Source: an uncultured Oscillospiraceae bacterium | GTDB taxonomy: Bacteria; Bacillota; Clostridia; Oscillospirales; Oscillospiraceae | Reading direction: 5' to 3' | DNA length: 49,408 nt | Assembly: GCA_947168655.1 (NCBI GenBank) | Contig: CAMVMU010000007.1 | Coordinates: 1 to 49,408, forward strand | Part shown: positions 1 through 7,789 of the stretch, in pieces | Position numbering within the stretch: position 1 is the first letter of the stretch | How the letters are laid out: the number at the start of each line of letters is the position of its first letter | The notes under the pieces: generated by a model | Told to the model about the DNA's origin: nothing | The model's database searches: none | What the model saw: the letters and a program-made list of their open reading frames with translations, nothing else | Position numbers and translations under genes: made by a program

Positions 1-840
1 TGCACCCTGGAGTGCCCGGAGAAGATCGTCTACATCGACGAGCTGGACGAGCAGGACAACGTCAACGTCCGTATGAACGAGGTCAAGGACTTCGTTCCCG
101 GCGGCAAGCAGATCCGCCCCGAGATGGAGTGGCTGGCTGACGGCACCGTCATGCTGACCATGTTCTTCCCGGCCCCCAAGCCCATTGCCGAGGCGGCCGG
201 CCTGGAGTGCGCCAAGCGGATGAACCTCACCGAGTGCGAGGTCATCAGCCGCGAGATCATGCACGGCCAGGAGGGTACCCGCATCGAAATCAAGGGCAAG
301 GTGCCCTTCGCCATCGACGTGGATTCCCTGGTGATCCCCAAGGAGCCCGATGTGCTCAGCGACGACGTGATCCGCAAGGATATCGAGCGCCGTCCCATGA
401 AGATCGTGGCCGCCACTGTCGGCGAGGACGAGCACTCCGTGGGCCTGCGTGAGATCATCGACATCAAGCACGGCGGCATCGAGAAGTACGGCATGGAGGT
501 CGTGTATCTGGGCACTTCCTGCCCGCCGGAGAAGCTGGTGAACGCCGCCGTGGAGCTGAACGCCGACGCCATCATGGCATCCACCATCATCAGCCACGAC
601 GACATCCACTACAAGAACATCGCCAAGATCGACAAGATCGCCCGGGAGATGGGTATCCGCGACAAGATCATTTTCATCGCCGGCGGTACCCAGGTGACCC
701 CGGAGCTGGCCCGCAAGGCCGGCGCCGACGAGGGCTTCGGCCGCGGCAGCCACGGCGTCCACAACGCCACCTTCCTCATCAAGCGCAGATGGGAGATGGA
801 GGCCGCCGAGAAGGCCAAAAAGGAACAGGAGAACAAGTAA
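1..840 (+). CDS. oraE: D-ornithine 4,5-aminomutase large subunit OraE, C-terminal part (5' end outside window)
   Basis: The open frame runs in from the window edge, so only the last 279 residues are visible. OraE is the PLP- and adenosylcobalamin-binding subunit that moves the terminal amino group of D-ornithine to give 2,4-diaminopentanoate in ornithine fermentation. The visible part holds the B12-binding Rossmann domain. The DxHxxG cobalamin motif is D143-E-H145-S-V-G148 (fragment numbering), and a lysine exactly eleven residues after the histidine (K156, in DIKHGG) matches the spacing of the PLP lysine known in OraE and in lysine 5,6-aminomutase KamE. The tail (IAGGTQVTPELA, GFGRGSHG) is also typical. 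A hairpin and the MutL-like reactivase gene follow. KamE is a related alternative, but the residues read best as OraE. Confidence 0.85.
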   Translation, partial: CTLECPEKIVYIDELDEQDNVNVRMNEVKDFVPGGKQIRPEMEWLADGTVMLTMFFPAPKPIAEAAGLECAKRMNLTECEVISREIMHGQEGTRIEIKGKVPFAIDVDSLVIPKEPDVLSDDVIRKDIERRPMKIVAATVGEDEHSVGLREIIDIKHGGIEKYGMEVVYLGTSCPPEKLVNAAVELNADAIMASTIISHDDIHYKNIAKIDKIAREMGIRDKIIFIAGGTQVTPELARKAGADEGFGRGSHGVHNATFLIKRRWEMEAAEKAKKEQENK

Positions 841-852
841 ATCAGGACCCGT

Positions 853-909
853 GGGCGGAACGGCAGCGGTCAACGATACGTTGAGGGTTGACCGTTCCGC
901 CCCTCTTTT
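853..909 (+). terminator. Bulged terminator-like hairpin between oraE and the MutL-like gene
   Basis: GGGCGGAAC (853-861) pairs with GTTCCGCCC, and inside it GGTCAAC pairs with GTTGACC, leaving a 6-nt bulge (GGCAGC) on the left arm and a loop of about 12 nt. The stem ends near 902 and is followed by CTCTTTT, after which the next gene's ATG begins at 910. It could terminate the oraE operon or attenuate read-through. Confidence 0.65.
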
Positions 910-2280
910 ATGACTATGTTTATTGACATTCTGGTGGCGGAGATCGGCTCCACCACAACTCTGGTCAACGGCTTCCAGGGCATCGGCACGGCACGGCCCC
1001 GCTTCATCGGGCAGGGACAGGCACCCACCAGCGTGCTGGAGGGTGACGTGCGCATTGGCCTGCAGGGCGCTGTGGATGATCTGGCCCGAAACCTGGGGGC
1101 GGAGGGCATCGAATACGGCGAGATGTTCGCCACCTCCAGCGCCGCCGGCGGATTGCGCATGACGGTCCACGGTCTGGTCTACGACATGACGGCCAAGGCT
1201 GCTCAGGCGGCCGCCCTCGGCGCCGGCGCCATCATCAAGCTGACCACCGCGGGCAAGCTGACCGAGTTCGATCTGGAGGACATTCAGCTGGTGCAGCCCA
1301 ATCTGATCCTGCTGGCCGGCGGCACCGACTACGGCGAGCGGGAAACGGCGGTGTACAACGCCAAAATGCTGGCATCCATGGGCCTCAAGACCCCGGTGAT
1401 CTACGGCGGCAACGTCCAGAACCAGCGGCTCATCGAGAAGATCTTTACCGATGCCGGTATCCCCTGCTATATCACTGAGAACGTGTATCCCAAGCTGGAC
1501 CTGCTGAACATCGAGCCGGCCCGGCGGATCATCCACAGCGTGTTTGAAGAGCACATTGTCAAGGCGGCGGGCATGGAGCACATCCGCGACATGGTGACCG
1601 GCAACATTATCCCCACCCCGGGCGCGGTGATGGAGGCGGCTCAGCTGCTCTACGGCGAGCTGGGGGATCTGGCGGTCATCGACATCGGCGGCGCCACCAC
1701 CGACGTCCACTCCGTCACCGCCGGATCCGAGGAGATCGCCGTGCTGCAGACCACGCCGGAGCCCTTTGCCAAACGGACGGTGGAGGGTGACCTGGGCCTG
1801 TACGTCAACGCCAAAAACCTCATTGAGATCATCGGCAAGGACAAGCTGGCCCGGGAGCTGAATCTGGACATGGATGCGGTGATGGAGCGCTACAAGCCCA
1901 TTCCCGACACGCCGGAGCAGTTCGCCCTGACGGAGCGCCTGTGTCTGGAGGCGGGGCTGCTGGCGGTGCAGCGCCACGCCGGACATCTGCGGTATATCTA
2001 CACGCCCCGTGGCCGCCAGACCATTGCTGAGGGCAAGGATCTGAGCGTGGTGCGCACCATCGTAGGCACCGGCGGCGCCCTGACCCGCCTGCCCCACCAC
2101 GTGGAGATCCAGCGGCAGATCGCCGACAGCAACAAAAACGGCATGATGCTCTACCCCAAGCCGGGGAAGGCAAAGGTGCTGTTTGACAACCACTATATCA
2201 TGGCCTCCCTGGGCGTGCTGAGCAAGACGTACCCGGAGGCGGCTCTGAATCTCATGAAGCAGAGCCTGGGCATCGCGTGA
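910..2280 (+). CDS. MutL/GlmL-family reactivating ATPase for a B12-dependent aminomutase
   Basis: This 456-residue protein belongs to the MutL family found next to glutamate mutase and ornithine aminomutase (not the mismatch-repair MutL). The family has an ASKHA (actin/Hsp70-like) fold, and members are thought to exchange damaged cobalamin out of the mutase at the cost of ATP. The N-terminal phosphate loop reads EIGSTTTL (residues 11-18), a second phosphate motif DIGGATTD spans 258-265, and GTGGALT follows near the C terminus. The adjacent B12 mutase fixes the likely client. Two in-frame ATGs (910 and 916) are possible; there is no good Shine-Dalgarno because the start sits just behind a terminator-like hairpin, so translation may depend on coupling or RNA structure. 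Confidence 0.85.
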   Translation: MTMFIDILVAEIGSTTTLVNGFQGIGTARPRFIGQGQAPTSVLEGDVRIGLQGAVDDLARNLGAEGIEYGEMFATSSAAGGLRMTVHGLVYDMTAKAAQAAALGAGAIIKLTTAGKLTEFDLEDIQLVQPNLILLAGGTDYGERETAVYNAKMLASMGLKTPVIYGGNVQNQRLIEKIFTDAGIPCYITENVYPKLDLLNIEPARRIIHSVFEEHIVKAAGMEHIRDMVTGNIIPTPGAVMEAAQLLYGELGDLAVIDIGGATTDVHSVTAGSEEIAVLQTTPEPFAKRTVEGDLGLYVNAKNLIEIIGKDKLARELNLDMDAVMERYKPIPDTPEQFALTERLCLEAGLLAVQRHAGHLRYIYTPRGRQTIAEGKDLSVVRTIVGTGGALTRLPHHVEIQRQIADSNKNGMMLYPKPGKAKVLFDNHYIMASLGVLSKTYPEAALNLMKQSLGIA

Positions 2281-2301
2281 GATGGCGGGGGAGGTAAGGA
2301 T

Positions 2302-3267
2302 ATGATCCAGAACCGGGAGCGGAACGAGAACGATGCGCTGCGCCAGGCGCTCTATGCCGCCTATGTGGTCGGGCGGTCCTGGACGGGACAGGGCAAGGTG
2401 GCGGACTATATTCCGGAGCTGAGCAAGGCCGACCGGGACGCCTTCGGCATCTGCCTCATGAAAAAGGACGGCACGGTTCTGAGCTACGGCGACGTGGACA
2501 CCCGCTTTTCCATGCAGAGCATCAGCAAGACGGTGACGCTGGCAGCGGCACTTTTCAAGTTCGGCTTCGTCAAGACGTTCTCCCACGTGAAGATGGAGCC
2601 GTCCGGCGACTCCTTCAACTCCATCATCAAGCTGGACACCGCCAGCAACCTGCCCTACAACCCCATGATCAACGCCGGGGCCATCCAGGTGGTGAGCCTG
2701 CTGGCCAATGAGTTCTCCTTTGATGAGCTGTTGGGGATGACCCGGGCGTTCTGCATGGACGACGGCATCACGTTGAACCGTGCGGTGTACGAGTCCGAGG
2801 CCCAGACCGGGGACCGGAACCGGGCCATCGCCTATCTGCTCAAGAGCAAGGGTGTCCTGCAGGCGGAGCCGGAAAAAACGTTGGATCTCTACTTCAAGAT
2901 GTGCTCCCTCAACGTCACGGCACGGAGCCTGGCGGGACTGGGACTGATCCTGGCCAACGATGGCCGCAATCCCTTCACCGGCAGACGGCTGATGGATCCC
3001 CGGTACATCCGCACCATCAACAGCATCATGTTCACCTGCGGCATGTACGACGGCTCCGGCGAGTTCGGCGTCAAGGTGGGCATACCCGCCAAGAGCGGCG
3101 TGGGCGGCGGCATCACCTGCGGCGTCAAGGGCCGCATGGGCATCGGCATCTACGGCCCGGCTTTGGATGAGCGGGGCAACAGCATCGCCGGCCTTGCCGC
3201 GCTGGAGAGTCTCTCCTCCCAGCTTCACCTGAGCGTCTTCGACTACGCCGAGGAGCTGTTTGGGTAA
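2302..3267 (+). CDS. glsA: Glutaminase A
   Basis: This 321-residue protein is a serine-dependent beta-lactamase-fold glutaminase hydrolysing L-glutamine to glutamate and ammonia. The catalytic SxxK motif is S73-I-S-K76 in FSMQSISKTVTL, at the same place as in characterised bacterial glutaminases. Other family blocks are NLPYNPMINAGAI and the C-terminal KSGVGGGI. Length is normal (about 310-330). It starts 21 nt after the MutL-like gene with GGGGGAGGTAAGGAT before the ATG, so it is probably co-transcribed. It adds glutamate to a neighbourhood of ornithine and histidine breakdown genes. A strong terminator follows. Confidence 0.95.
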   Translation: MIQNRERNENDALRQALYAAYVVGRSWTGQGKVADYIPELSKADRDAFGICLMKKDGTVLSYGDVDTRFSMQSISKTVTLAAALFKFGFVKTFSHVKMEPSGDSFNSIIKLDTASNLPYNPMINAGAIQVVSLLANEFSFDELLGMTRAFCMDDGITLNRAVYESEAQTGDRNRAIAYLLKSKGVLQAEPEKTLDLYFKMCSLNVTARSLAGLGLILANDGRNPFTGRRLMDPRYIRTINSIMFTCGMYDGSGEFGVKVGIPAKSGVGGGITCGVKGRMGIGIYGPALDERGNSIAGLAALESLSSQLHLSVFDYAEELFG

Positions 3268-3280
3268 AAAAGCATATAAG

Positions 3281-3309
3281 AACGCCGCGGGGTGCTGCCC
3301 CGCGGCGTT
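3281..3309. terminator. Bidirectional intrinsic terminator between glsA and hutI
   Basis: A perfect 12-bp stem AACGCCGCGGGG / CCCCGCGGCGTT with a 5-nt loop lies between two converging genes, followed by GTTATTGT on the plus strand. It probably serves glsA and hutI both. Confidence 0.85.
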
Positions 3310-3324
3310 GTTATTGTATGAAAC

Positions 3325-4569
3325 TTATACCCTGTTCTTCACGACTTCGCCCTTTTTGACCACGGTTTTGGCCAGGTTGCTGCCCATGCGGTAGCAGATA
3401 TAGTCCAGATCCGGGGCGTCCCAGACCACCAGATCACCCTGCTTGCCCACCTCCACGGAGCCAATTTTGTCCGCCATGCCGATGGCGGCAGCGCCGTTGA
3501 GGGTGACGGCGGTGAGGACCTCCTCCGGCGTCAGCTTGTACTTGAGGCAGCCCAGATTCATGACGAACTGGAGATTCAGGCTGGGACAGGAGCCGGGGTT
3601 GAAGTCCGAGGCCATGGCCACCGCCACGCCGGAGCGAACCATGTCCCGGGCGGGGGCGTAGGTGGAATCCAGATAAAAGCTGGTGGCGGGCAGACAGCAG
3701 GCCACCGTGCCCGCCCGGTTCATGGCGCTGATGCCTGCCCGGGGGCAGACGATCAGATGCTCGGCGGAAATGGCGCCCACCTCCGCCGTCAGCTGTGAGC
3801 CGCCGATGGGGTCGATCTCGTCGGCGTGGATCTTGGGGATCAGACCGTATCGCTTGCCGGCCTCCAGAATGCGGCGGGACTCCTGGGCGGAGAACACGCC
3901 GGTCTCGCAGAACACGTCGCAGAATGTGGCCAGCTTCTCCCTGGCAACGGTGGGGATCACCTGATCGCACAGCAGCCGGATATAGCCCTCCCGGTCGTTT
4001 TTGTACTCGGCGGGCACGGCGTGGGCACCCAGGAAGGTGGCTGCCACGTCCAGAGGGTGCTCCTCGTTGAGCCTGCGGATCACCCGCAGCTGCTTGAGCT
4101 CCGTCTCCACATCCAGACCGTAGCCGCTCTTGGCCTCCACCGTGGTGACGCCCATGCCCATCATTTCATCCAGCGCGGCCCGGGCCTTGTCAAAGAGCTC
4201 CTCCTCTGTGGCCTGCCGGGTGGCGGTGACGGTGGAGAGGATGCCGCCGCCCTGGGCCAGAATATCCAGATACGTGGCGCCGTGGAGCTTGAGCCCCAGC
4301 TCGTTCTGCCGCCAGCCGCCGAAGACCAGGTGGGTGTGTGCGTCCACCAGACCCGGCGTCACCAGACGCCCGCCCGCATCCAGCATGGGCACGAAATAGC
4401 CGGACAGATCGGGAAGAGGACCGTCGCCCACACCGGCGATGACGCCGTCGTTGATCAGGACCCAGGCGTTTTTGCGCAGATGGACCTGCCCCTGGGCGGG
4501 GCCCCGGCAGGCGGATTTGCCCACGGGAGTGGCCAGCAGGCCGATGTTATGGATCAGCAGGATACTCAT
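3325..4569 (-). CDS. hutI: Imidazolonepropionase
   Basis: HutI is the amidohydrolase that converts 4-imidazolone-5-propanoate to N-formimino-glutamate in histidine degradation. The 414-residue protein has the metal-binding H78-T-H80 pair in GLVDAHTHLVFGG, the strand ending in GAHAVP, and the later KIHADEIDPIGG and MASDFNPGS blocks that carry metal and catalytic residues. The ATG at 4569 is preceded by GAGGAGG about 8 nt upstream. It is the only hut gene in the window; hutH, hutU and the later step would be elsewhere. It diverges from malQ and has its own predicted promoter containing a palindrome. Confidence 0.95.
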   Translation of the reverse strand: MSILLIHNIGLLATPVGKSACRGPAQGQVHLRKNAWVLINDGVIAGVGDGPLPDLSGYFVPMLDAGGRLVTPGLVDAHTHLVFGGWRQNELGLKLHGATYLDILAQGGGILSTVTATRQATEEELFDKARAALDEMMGMGVTTVEAKSGYGLDVETELKQLRVIRRLNEEHPLDVAATFLGAHAVPAEYKNDREGYIRLLCDQVIPTVAREKLATFCDVFCETGVFSAQESRRILEAGKRYGLIPKIHADEIDPIGGSQLTAEVGAISAEHLIVCPRAGISAMNRAGTVACCLPATSFYLDSTYAPARDMVRSGVAVAMASDFNPGSCPSLNLQFVMNLGCLKYKLTPEEVLTAVTLNGAAAIGMADKIGSVEVGKQGDLVVWDAPDLDYICYRMGSNLAKTVVKKGEVVKNRV

Positions 4570-4622
4570 GTCGATTCCTCCTCAGCGCCATACGGCGCAG
4601 AATGGTGCCAAATCTATAGCAT

Positions 4623-4651
4623 ATGTTACCATTTCCCGGCCGGGAAGTCAA
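4623..4651 (-). promoter_or_regulatory. Predicted hutI promoter with a 14-bp palindrome in the spacer
   Basis: On the minus strand TTGACT (4651-4646) and TAACAT (4628-4623) are 17 bp apart. A perfect palindrome TTCCCGGCCGGGAA (4633-4646) fills most of the spacer and could be an operator for a dimeric regulator. Confidence 0.55.
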
Positions 4652-4671
4652 TTCTCACCAGTCTCCCATCG

Positions 4672-4700
4672 TTGACAATTCTGCGGCGACTTGGTAAACT
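4672..4700 (+). promoter_or_regulatory. Predicted malQ promoter
   Basis: TTGACA (4672-4677) and TAAACT (4695-4700) are separated by 17 bp, about 50 bp upstream of the malQ start. Confidence 0.65.
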
Positions 4701-4751
4701 GATACAGAACCTGCCCCAGGCAGGCCAGATAGAGAAGAAAGTGTGACAGAT

Positions 4752-6230
4752 ATGCGGAAAAGCGGCATTTTGATGGCCATGAGCTCCCTGCCGTCCCCCT
4801 ACGGGATCGGCACCATGGGCAAAAGCGCCTATCGTTTTGTGGATTTCCTGCGGGCATCCGGCCAGACCTACTGGCAGCTGCTGCCCCTGGGTCCCACCAG
4901 CTATGGTGACAGTCCCTATTCGGCCTTTTCCACCTTCGCCGGAAACCCCTACTACATAGACCTGGATCTGCTGGTAAGAGACGGCCTGCTCAAGCGTCCC
5001 GAGCTGCAGGGCATCGACTGGGGCAGCGATTCGCAGCGGGTGGACTACGGAAAGATCTATGAAAACCGCTTTGCGGTGCTGCGGAGGGCCTTTGGGCGCA
5101 GCGGCGCCCTGACGGAGGAGATTGCCGCCTTCCGCCGGGAAAACGGCGGCTGGCTGGAGGACTACGCCCTCTATATGGCCATGAAGACAAGGTTCGGCAT
5201 GGTCAGCTGGACAGAGTGGCCGGAGGAGGACATCCGCCTCCATCAGCCGGAGGCGGTGGCACGGTGCGCCGAAGAATACCGGGAGGAGATGGACTTCTGG
5301 GTCTTCCTGCAGTTTCTTTTCTTCCGCCAGTGGAACGCCCTCCGGGACTACGCCCACAGCAGGGGCGTCCAGTTCATCGGCGATATCCCCATCTACGTGG
5401 CGCTGGACTCCGCCGACGTGTGGAGTGTGCCCCATTTTTTCCAGCTGGACGAGAAAAACGTGCCCAAGGAGGTGGCCGGTGTGCCGCCGGATGATTTCAC
5501 CGAGGACGGTCAGCTGTGGGGCAACCCCCTCTATGACTGGGACGCCATGGGCGCCGACGGCTTCGGCTGGTGGATCCGCCGCATCGAGGGCGCCCAGAAG
5601 CTGTACGACGTGATCCGTATTGACCATTTCCGGGGCTTTGAGAGCTACTGGGCCGTGCCCTACGGCGACACCAACGCCAAGCGGGGCCACTGGAAACCTG
5701 GACCGGGCATGAAACTGGTGGGCGTGCTGACAAGCTGGTTCCCCCACCTGCGCTTCATCGCCGAGGATCTGGGCTACACCACGCCGGAGGTGGAAAAGCT
5801 GCTGCGGGATTCCGGCCTGCCGGGCATGAAGGTCCTGGAGTTCGGCTTCGATCCCCAGGGCGAGTCCGGCTACGCGCCCCACAACTGCCAGAGCCACAGC
5901 GTGTGCTACATCGGCACCCACGACAACGAGACGGTGCGGGGCTGGGTGAAGGCCGGGCGCGGTCAGGCCTATATCCGCTACGCGAAGGAATATATGCACA
6001 TCGAGCCCCGGGAGGGGTGGTGCTGGGGCATGATCCGCACCGGCATGTCCACGGCCTCGGAGCTGTTCATCATGCAGATGCAGGATGTGCTGGAGCTGCC
6101 GGGCTGGAGCCGCATGAACTCCCCCGGCACAGCCGAGGGCAACTGGCAGTGGCGCATGAAGGCTGACGCCGTCGATGCCGCGCTGACGCGTAAGCTGCGG
6201 CGGGTGACCCACACGTATAGAAGGGATTGA
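4752..6230 (+). CDS. malQ: 4-alpha-glucanotransferase (amylomaltase)
   Basis: MalQ (GH77) disproportionates alpha-1,4-glucans by moving maltosyl units to glucose or maltodextrin acceptors. The 492-residue protein has the three catalytic acids in their usual contexts: nucleophile D291 (RIDHFRGF), acid/base E338 (IAEDLG) and D391 (GTHDNET), with spacing like that of Thermus amylomaltase. The start is taken as ATG 4752 (MRKSGIL), which matches the family N terminus and has AGAAGAAAG about 10 nt upstream; a GTG at 4743 would add three residues. It stands alone, without maltose or glycogen genes beside it. Confidence 0.95.
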   Translation: MRKSGILMAMSSLPSPYGIGTMGKSAYRFVDFLRASGQTYWQLLPLGPTSYGDSPYSAFSTFAGNPYYIDLDLLVRDGLLKRPELQGIDWGSDSQRVDYGKIYENRFAVLRRAFGRSGALTEEIAAFRRENGGWLEDYALYMAMKTRFGMVSWTEWPEEDIRLHQPEAVARCAEEYREEMDFWVFLQFLFFRQWNALRDYAHSRGVQFIGDIPIYVALDSADVWSVPHFFQLDEKNVPKEVAGVPPDDFTEDGQLWGNPLYDWDAMGADGFGWWIRRIEGAQKLYDVIRIDHFRGFESYWAVPYGDTNAKRGHWKPGPGMKLVGVLTSWFPHLRFIAEDLGYTTPEVEKLLRDSGLPGMKVLEFGFDPQGESGYAPHNCQSHSVCYIGTHDNETVRGWVKAGRGQAYIRYAKEYMHIEPREGWCWGMIRTGMSTASELFIMQMQDVLELPGWSRMNSPGTAEGNWQWRMKADAVDAALTRKLRRVTHTYRRD

Positions 6231-6455
6231 AGAGAAGTTTTAGTCTTGCAACCCGGATTGCAAAAAGCATCGCAGATTTCCGCCGCCGCAGTGGCGGAAG
6301 ATATGCAAACGTAATTTCTGACGTCATGTGCGTCAGAAATTACACCTCTCAGGCCACGCAGTGTGCGAGCGTCTCACGCAAGCGAGTGCGCGGAGTGGAC
6401 TGTAAGCTCTTTGCCTGAAAACGGCATCGCCGTTTTCGGGCAGGGTTCACCGCTC
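6231..6455. repeat. Structured non-coding stretch with several inverted repeats
   Basis: No convincing gene is present here. It holds TTCCGCC/GGCGGAA (6278-6284/6293-6299), a perfect 13-bp inverted repeat GTAATTTCTGACG with a 7-nt loop (6311-6343), and a 14-bp stem with one G-U pair around GAAAACGGC-ATC-GCCGTTTTC (6412-6442). None is followed by a U tract, so they are poor terminators. Their clustering suggests a dispersed intergenic repeat element or a structured RNA; this is inference. Small open frames crossing it (e.g. 6227-6418) start poorly and resemble no known family. Confidence 0.45.
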
Positions 6456-6485
6456 TTGACAAGGGACGGCAGAAAAGCATATAAT
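6456..6485 (+). promoter_or_regulatory. Consensus promoter of the cobalamin operon
   Basis: Perfect TTGACA (6456-6461) and perfect TATAAT (6480-6485) with an 18-bp spacer. Transcription would start near 6492, at the beginning of the riboswitch. Confidence 0.85.
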
Positions 6486-6491
6486 CACCTT

Positions 6492-6646
6492 ACAAATCAG
6501 TGGGGAAGCAGGGTGAAATTCCCTCGCAAGTGCGTTACCGTGACAGCCGGGTTCCACGTTTCATTTTCCTTTGCGGCCACCGGAGGAACGATGAGGGGTT
6601 CACTATACCCATTTTCACCTCCGGCAGCGCGCTGCCGGAGGTTTTT
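6492..6646 (+). ncRNA. Cobalamin riboswitch controlling the cbi operon
   Basis: The leader holds the conserved core of the cobalamin class: GGGGAAGCAGGGTGAAATTCC (6502 on, shown in part), then CGCAAGTGCG and ACCGTGACAGCCGG. The element lies directly between a consensus promoter and eleven cobalamin biosynthesis genes, the classical setting for repression by adenosyl- or related cobalamin. It ends in a hairpin with a T tract that also contains the cbiD ribosome site. Exact helix boundaries were not computed. Confidence 0.85.
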
Positions 6647-6659
6647 GCTATGGATCTGA
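6591..6659 (+). CDS. Possible 22-residue leader ORF crossing the riboswitch terminator
   Basis: An ATG at 6591 sits 4 nt after GGAGG (6582-6586) and opens a 22-codon frame that runs through the whole terminator hairpin and stops at TGA 6657-6659, overlapping the cbiD start by 10 nt in another frame. The peptide begins MRGSLYPF. If translated, ribosomes would melt the hairpin and could reinitiate at cbiD. It may also be chance, because GGAGG belongs to the riboswitch 3' region; there is no homology evidence. Confidence 0.3.
   Translation: MRGSLYPFSPPAARCRRFLLWI
6618..6646 (+). terminator. Riboswitch expression platform: terminator that also sequesters the cbiD Shine-Dalgarno
   Basis: CCTCCGGCAGC (6618-6628) pairs perfectly with GCTGCCGGAGG (6631-6641), followed by TTTTT. 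The GGAGG at 6637-6641 is the only good ribosome site for the cbiD ATG at 6650 (8-nt spacing), so the same hairpin can act on transcription and on translation. Confidence 0.85.
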
Positions 6660-7789
6660 CGAGAAATATCAACGGAAAGCTGCTGCGCTGCGGCTATACC
6701 ACCGGCTCCTGCGCCGCTGCCGCCGCCAAGGCGGCGACCCGAATGCTGCTTACCGGAGAGCCGGTGCCCTCCGTGGAGCTGGACACGCCCAAGGGCGTCC
6801 GGCTGACGCTGGATATTCTGGACCCGGTCATGGACGGAAAACACGTCTCCTGCGCCGTGCGGAAGGACTCCGGCGACGACCCGGACGTGACGGCGGGGAT
6901 GCTGGTCTACGCCACAGCCGAGCGCACCGAGAGCGGCATCACCATCGACGGCGGCGAAGGCGTGGGCCGGGTGACGAAGCCGGGCCTGGATCAGCCGGTG
7001 GGTGCCGCCGCCATCAACTCCACGCCCCGGCGGATGATCGCCGAGAATGTGGCCCAGGTGTGTGCCCGCTGCGGTTACAGCGGCGGGATCGCCATCACCA
7101 TCTCCATCCCGGTGGGCCGGGAGCTGGCGGCGCGGACCTTCAATCCCCGTATGGGCATCGAGGGCGGCCTCTCCGTCCTGGGCACCTCCGGCATCGTGGA
7201 GCCCATGAGCAACCAGGCGCTGGTGGACACAATCGCCCTGGAGCTGCGGCAGCTGGCCGCCAAAGGGAGCCGCCGCGTGTTGCTGACTCCGGGGAACTAC
7301 GGCCGGGACTTTGCTGCGGACAAGCTCCATCTCTGCATGGAGGAGTGCGTCAGCTGCTCCAACTTTATCGGCGACGCCATTGACGCGGCGGTGGAGTGCG
7401 GGTTCAGGGAAATACTGCTGGTGGGCCACATCGGCAAGCTGGTGAAGCTGGGCATCGGGCAGACCAACACCCACTCCTCCGCAGGAGACGGGCGGATGGA
7501 GACACTGGTGACCTGTGCCCTGCTGTGCGGCGCTTCGCTGCCGCTGCTGCGCCAGATCGCCTCTTGCGTCACCACCGACGCCGCCCTGGAGCATCTGCGG
7601 GAGGCGGGGCTGAAGGACGCGGTCTGCGCCCTGCTGGGCCAGCGGATCGAGGCCACGCTGCAACGGCGTGTCCCCCCCGGCATCGACATCGGCTACATTC
7701 TGTTCACCAACCGGGAGGACCTGGGCGGCCTATTGCATATGAGCGACAACGCGGAGCGTTTGATGAACAATTGGAGGAAAACGGTATGA
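6650..7789 (+). CDS. cbiD: Cobalt-precorrin-5B C1-methyltransferase
   Basis: CbiD acts in the anaerobic (early cobalt insertion) cobalamin route, methylating C1 during ring contraction. The 379-residue protein starts MDLTRNING and carries the family blocks GYTTGSCAAAAAKAA, DGGEGVGRVTKPGL and the C-terminal GHIGKLVKLG. ATG 6650 is chosen because it follows GGAGG by 8 nt and begins at the family's usual N terminus; longer frames would include the riboswitch. First gene of the operon, overlapping the next gene by four bases (ATGA). Confidence 0.95.
   Translation: MDLTRNINGKLLRCGYTTGSCAAAAAKAATRMLLTGEPVPSVELDTPKGVRLTLDILDPVMDGKHVSCAVRKDSGDDPDVTAGMLVYATAERTESGITIDGGEGVGRVTKPGLDQPVGAAAINSTPRRMIAENVAQVCARCGYSGGIAITISIPVGRELAARTFNPRMGIEGGLSVLGTSGIVEPMSNQALVDTIALELRQLAAKGSRRVLLTPGNYGRDFAADKLHLCMEECVSCSNFIGDAIDAAVECGFREILLVGHIGKLVKLGIGQTNTHSSAGDGRMETLVTCALLCGASLPLLRQIASCVTTDAALEHLREAGLKDAVCALLGQRIEATLQRRVPPGIDIGYILFTNREDLGGLLHMSDNAERLMNNWRKTV

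Noticed and set aside
4626-6212. 528-residue minus-strand open frame across malQ
   Set aside because: Antisense of malQ, which shows all three catalytic acids; it would also cross the divergent promoters.
6227-6418. 63-residue frame after malQ
   Set aside because: TTG start overlapping malQ, odd composition, passes through inverted repeats.
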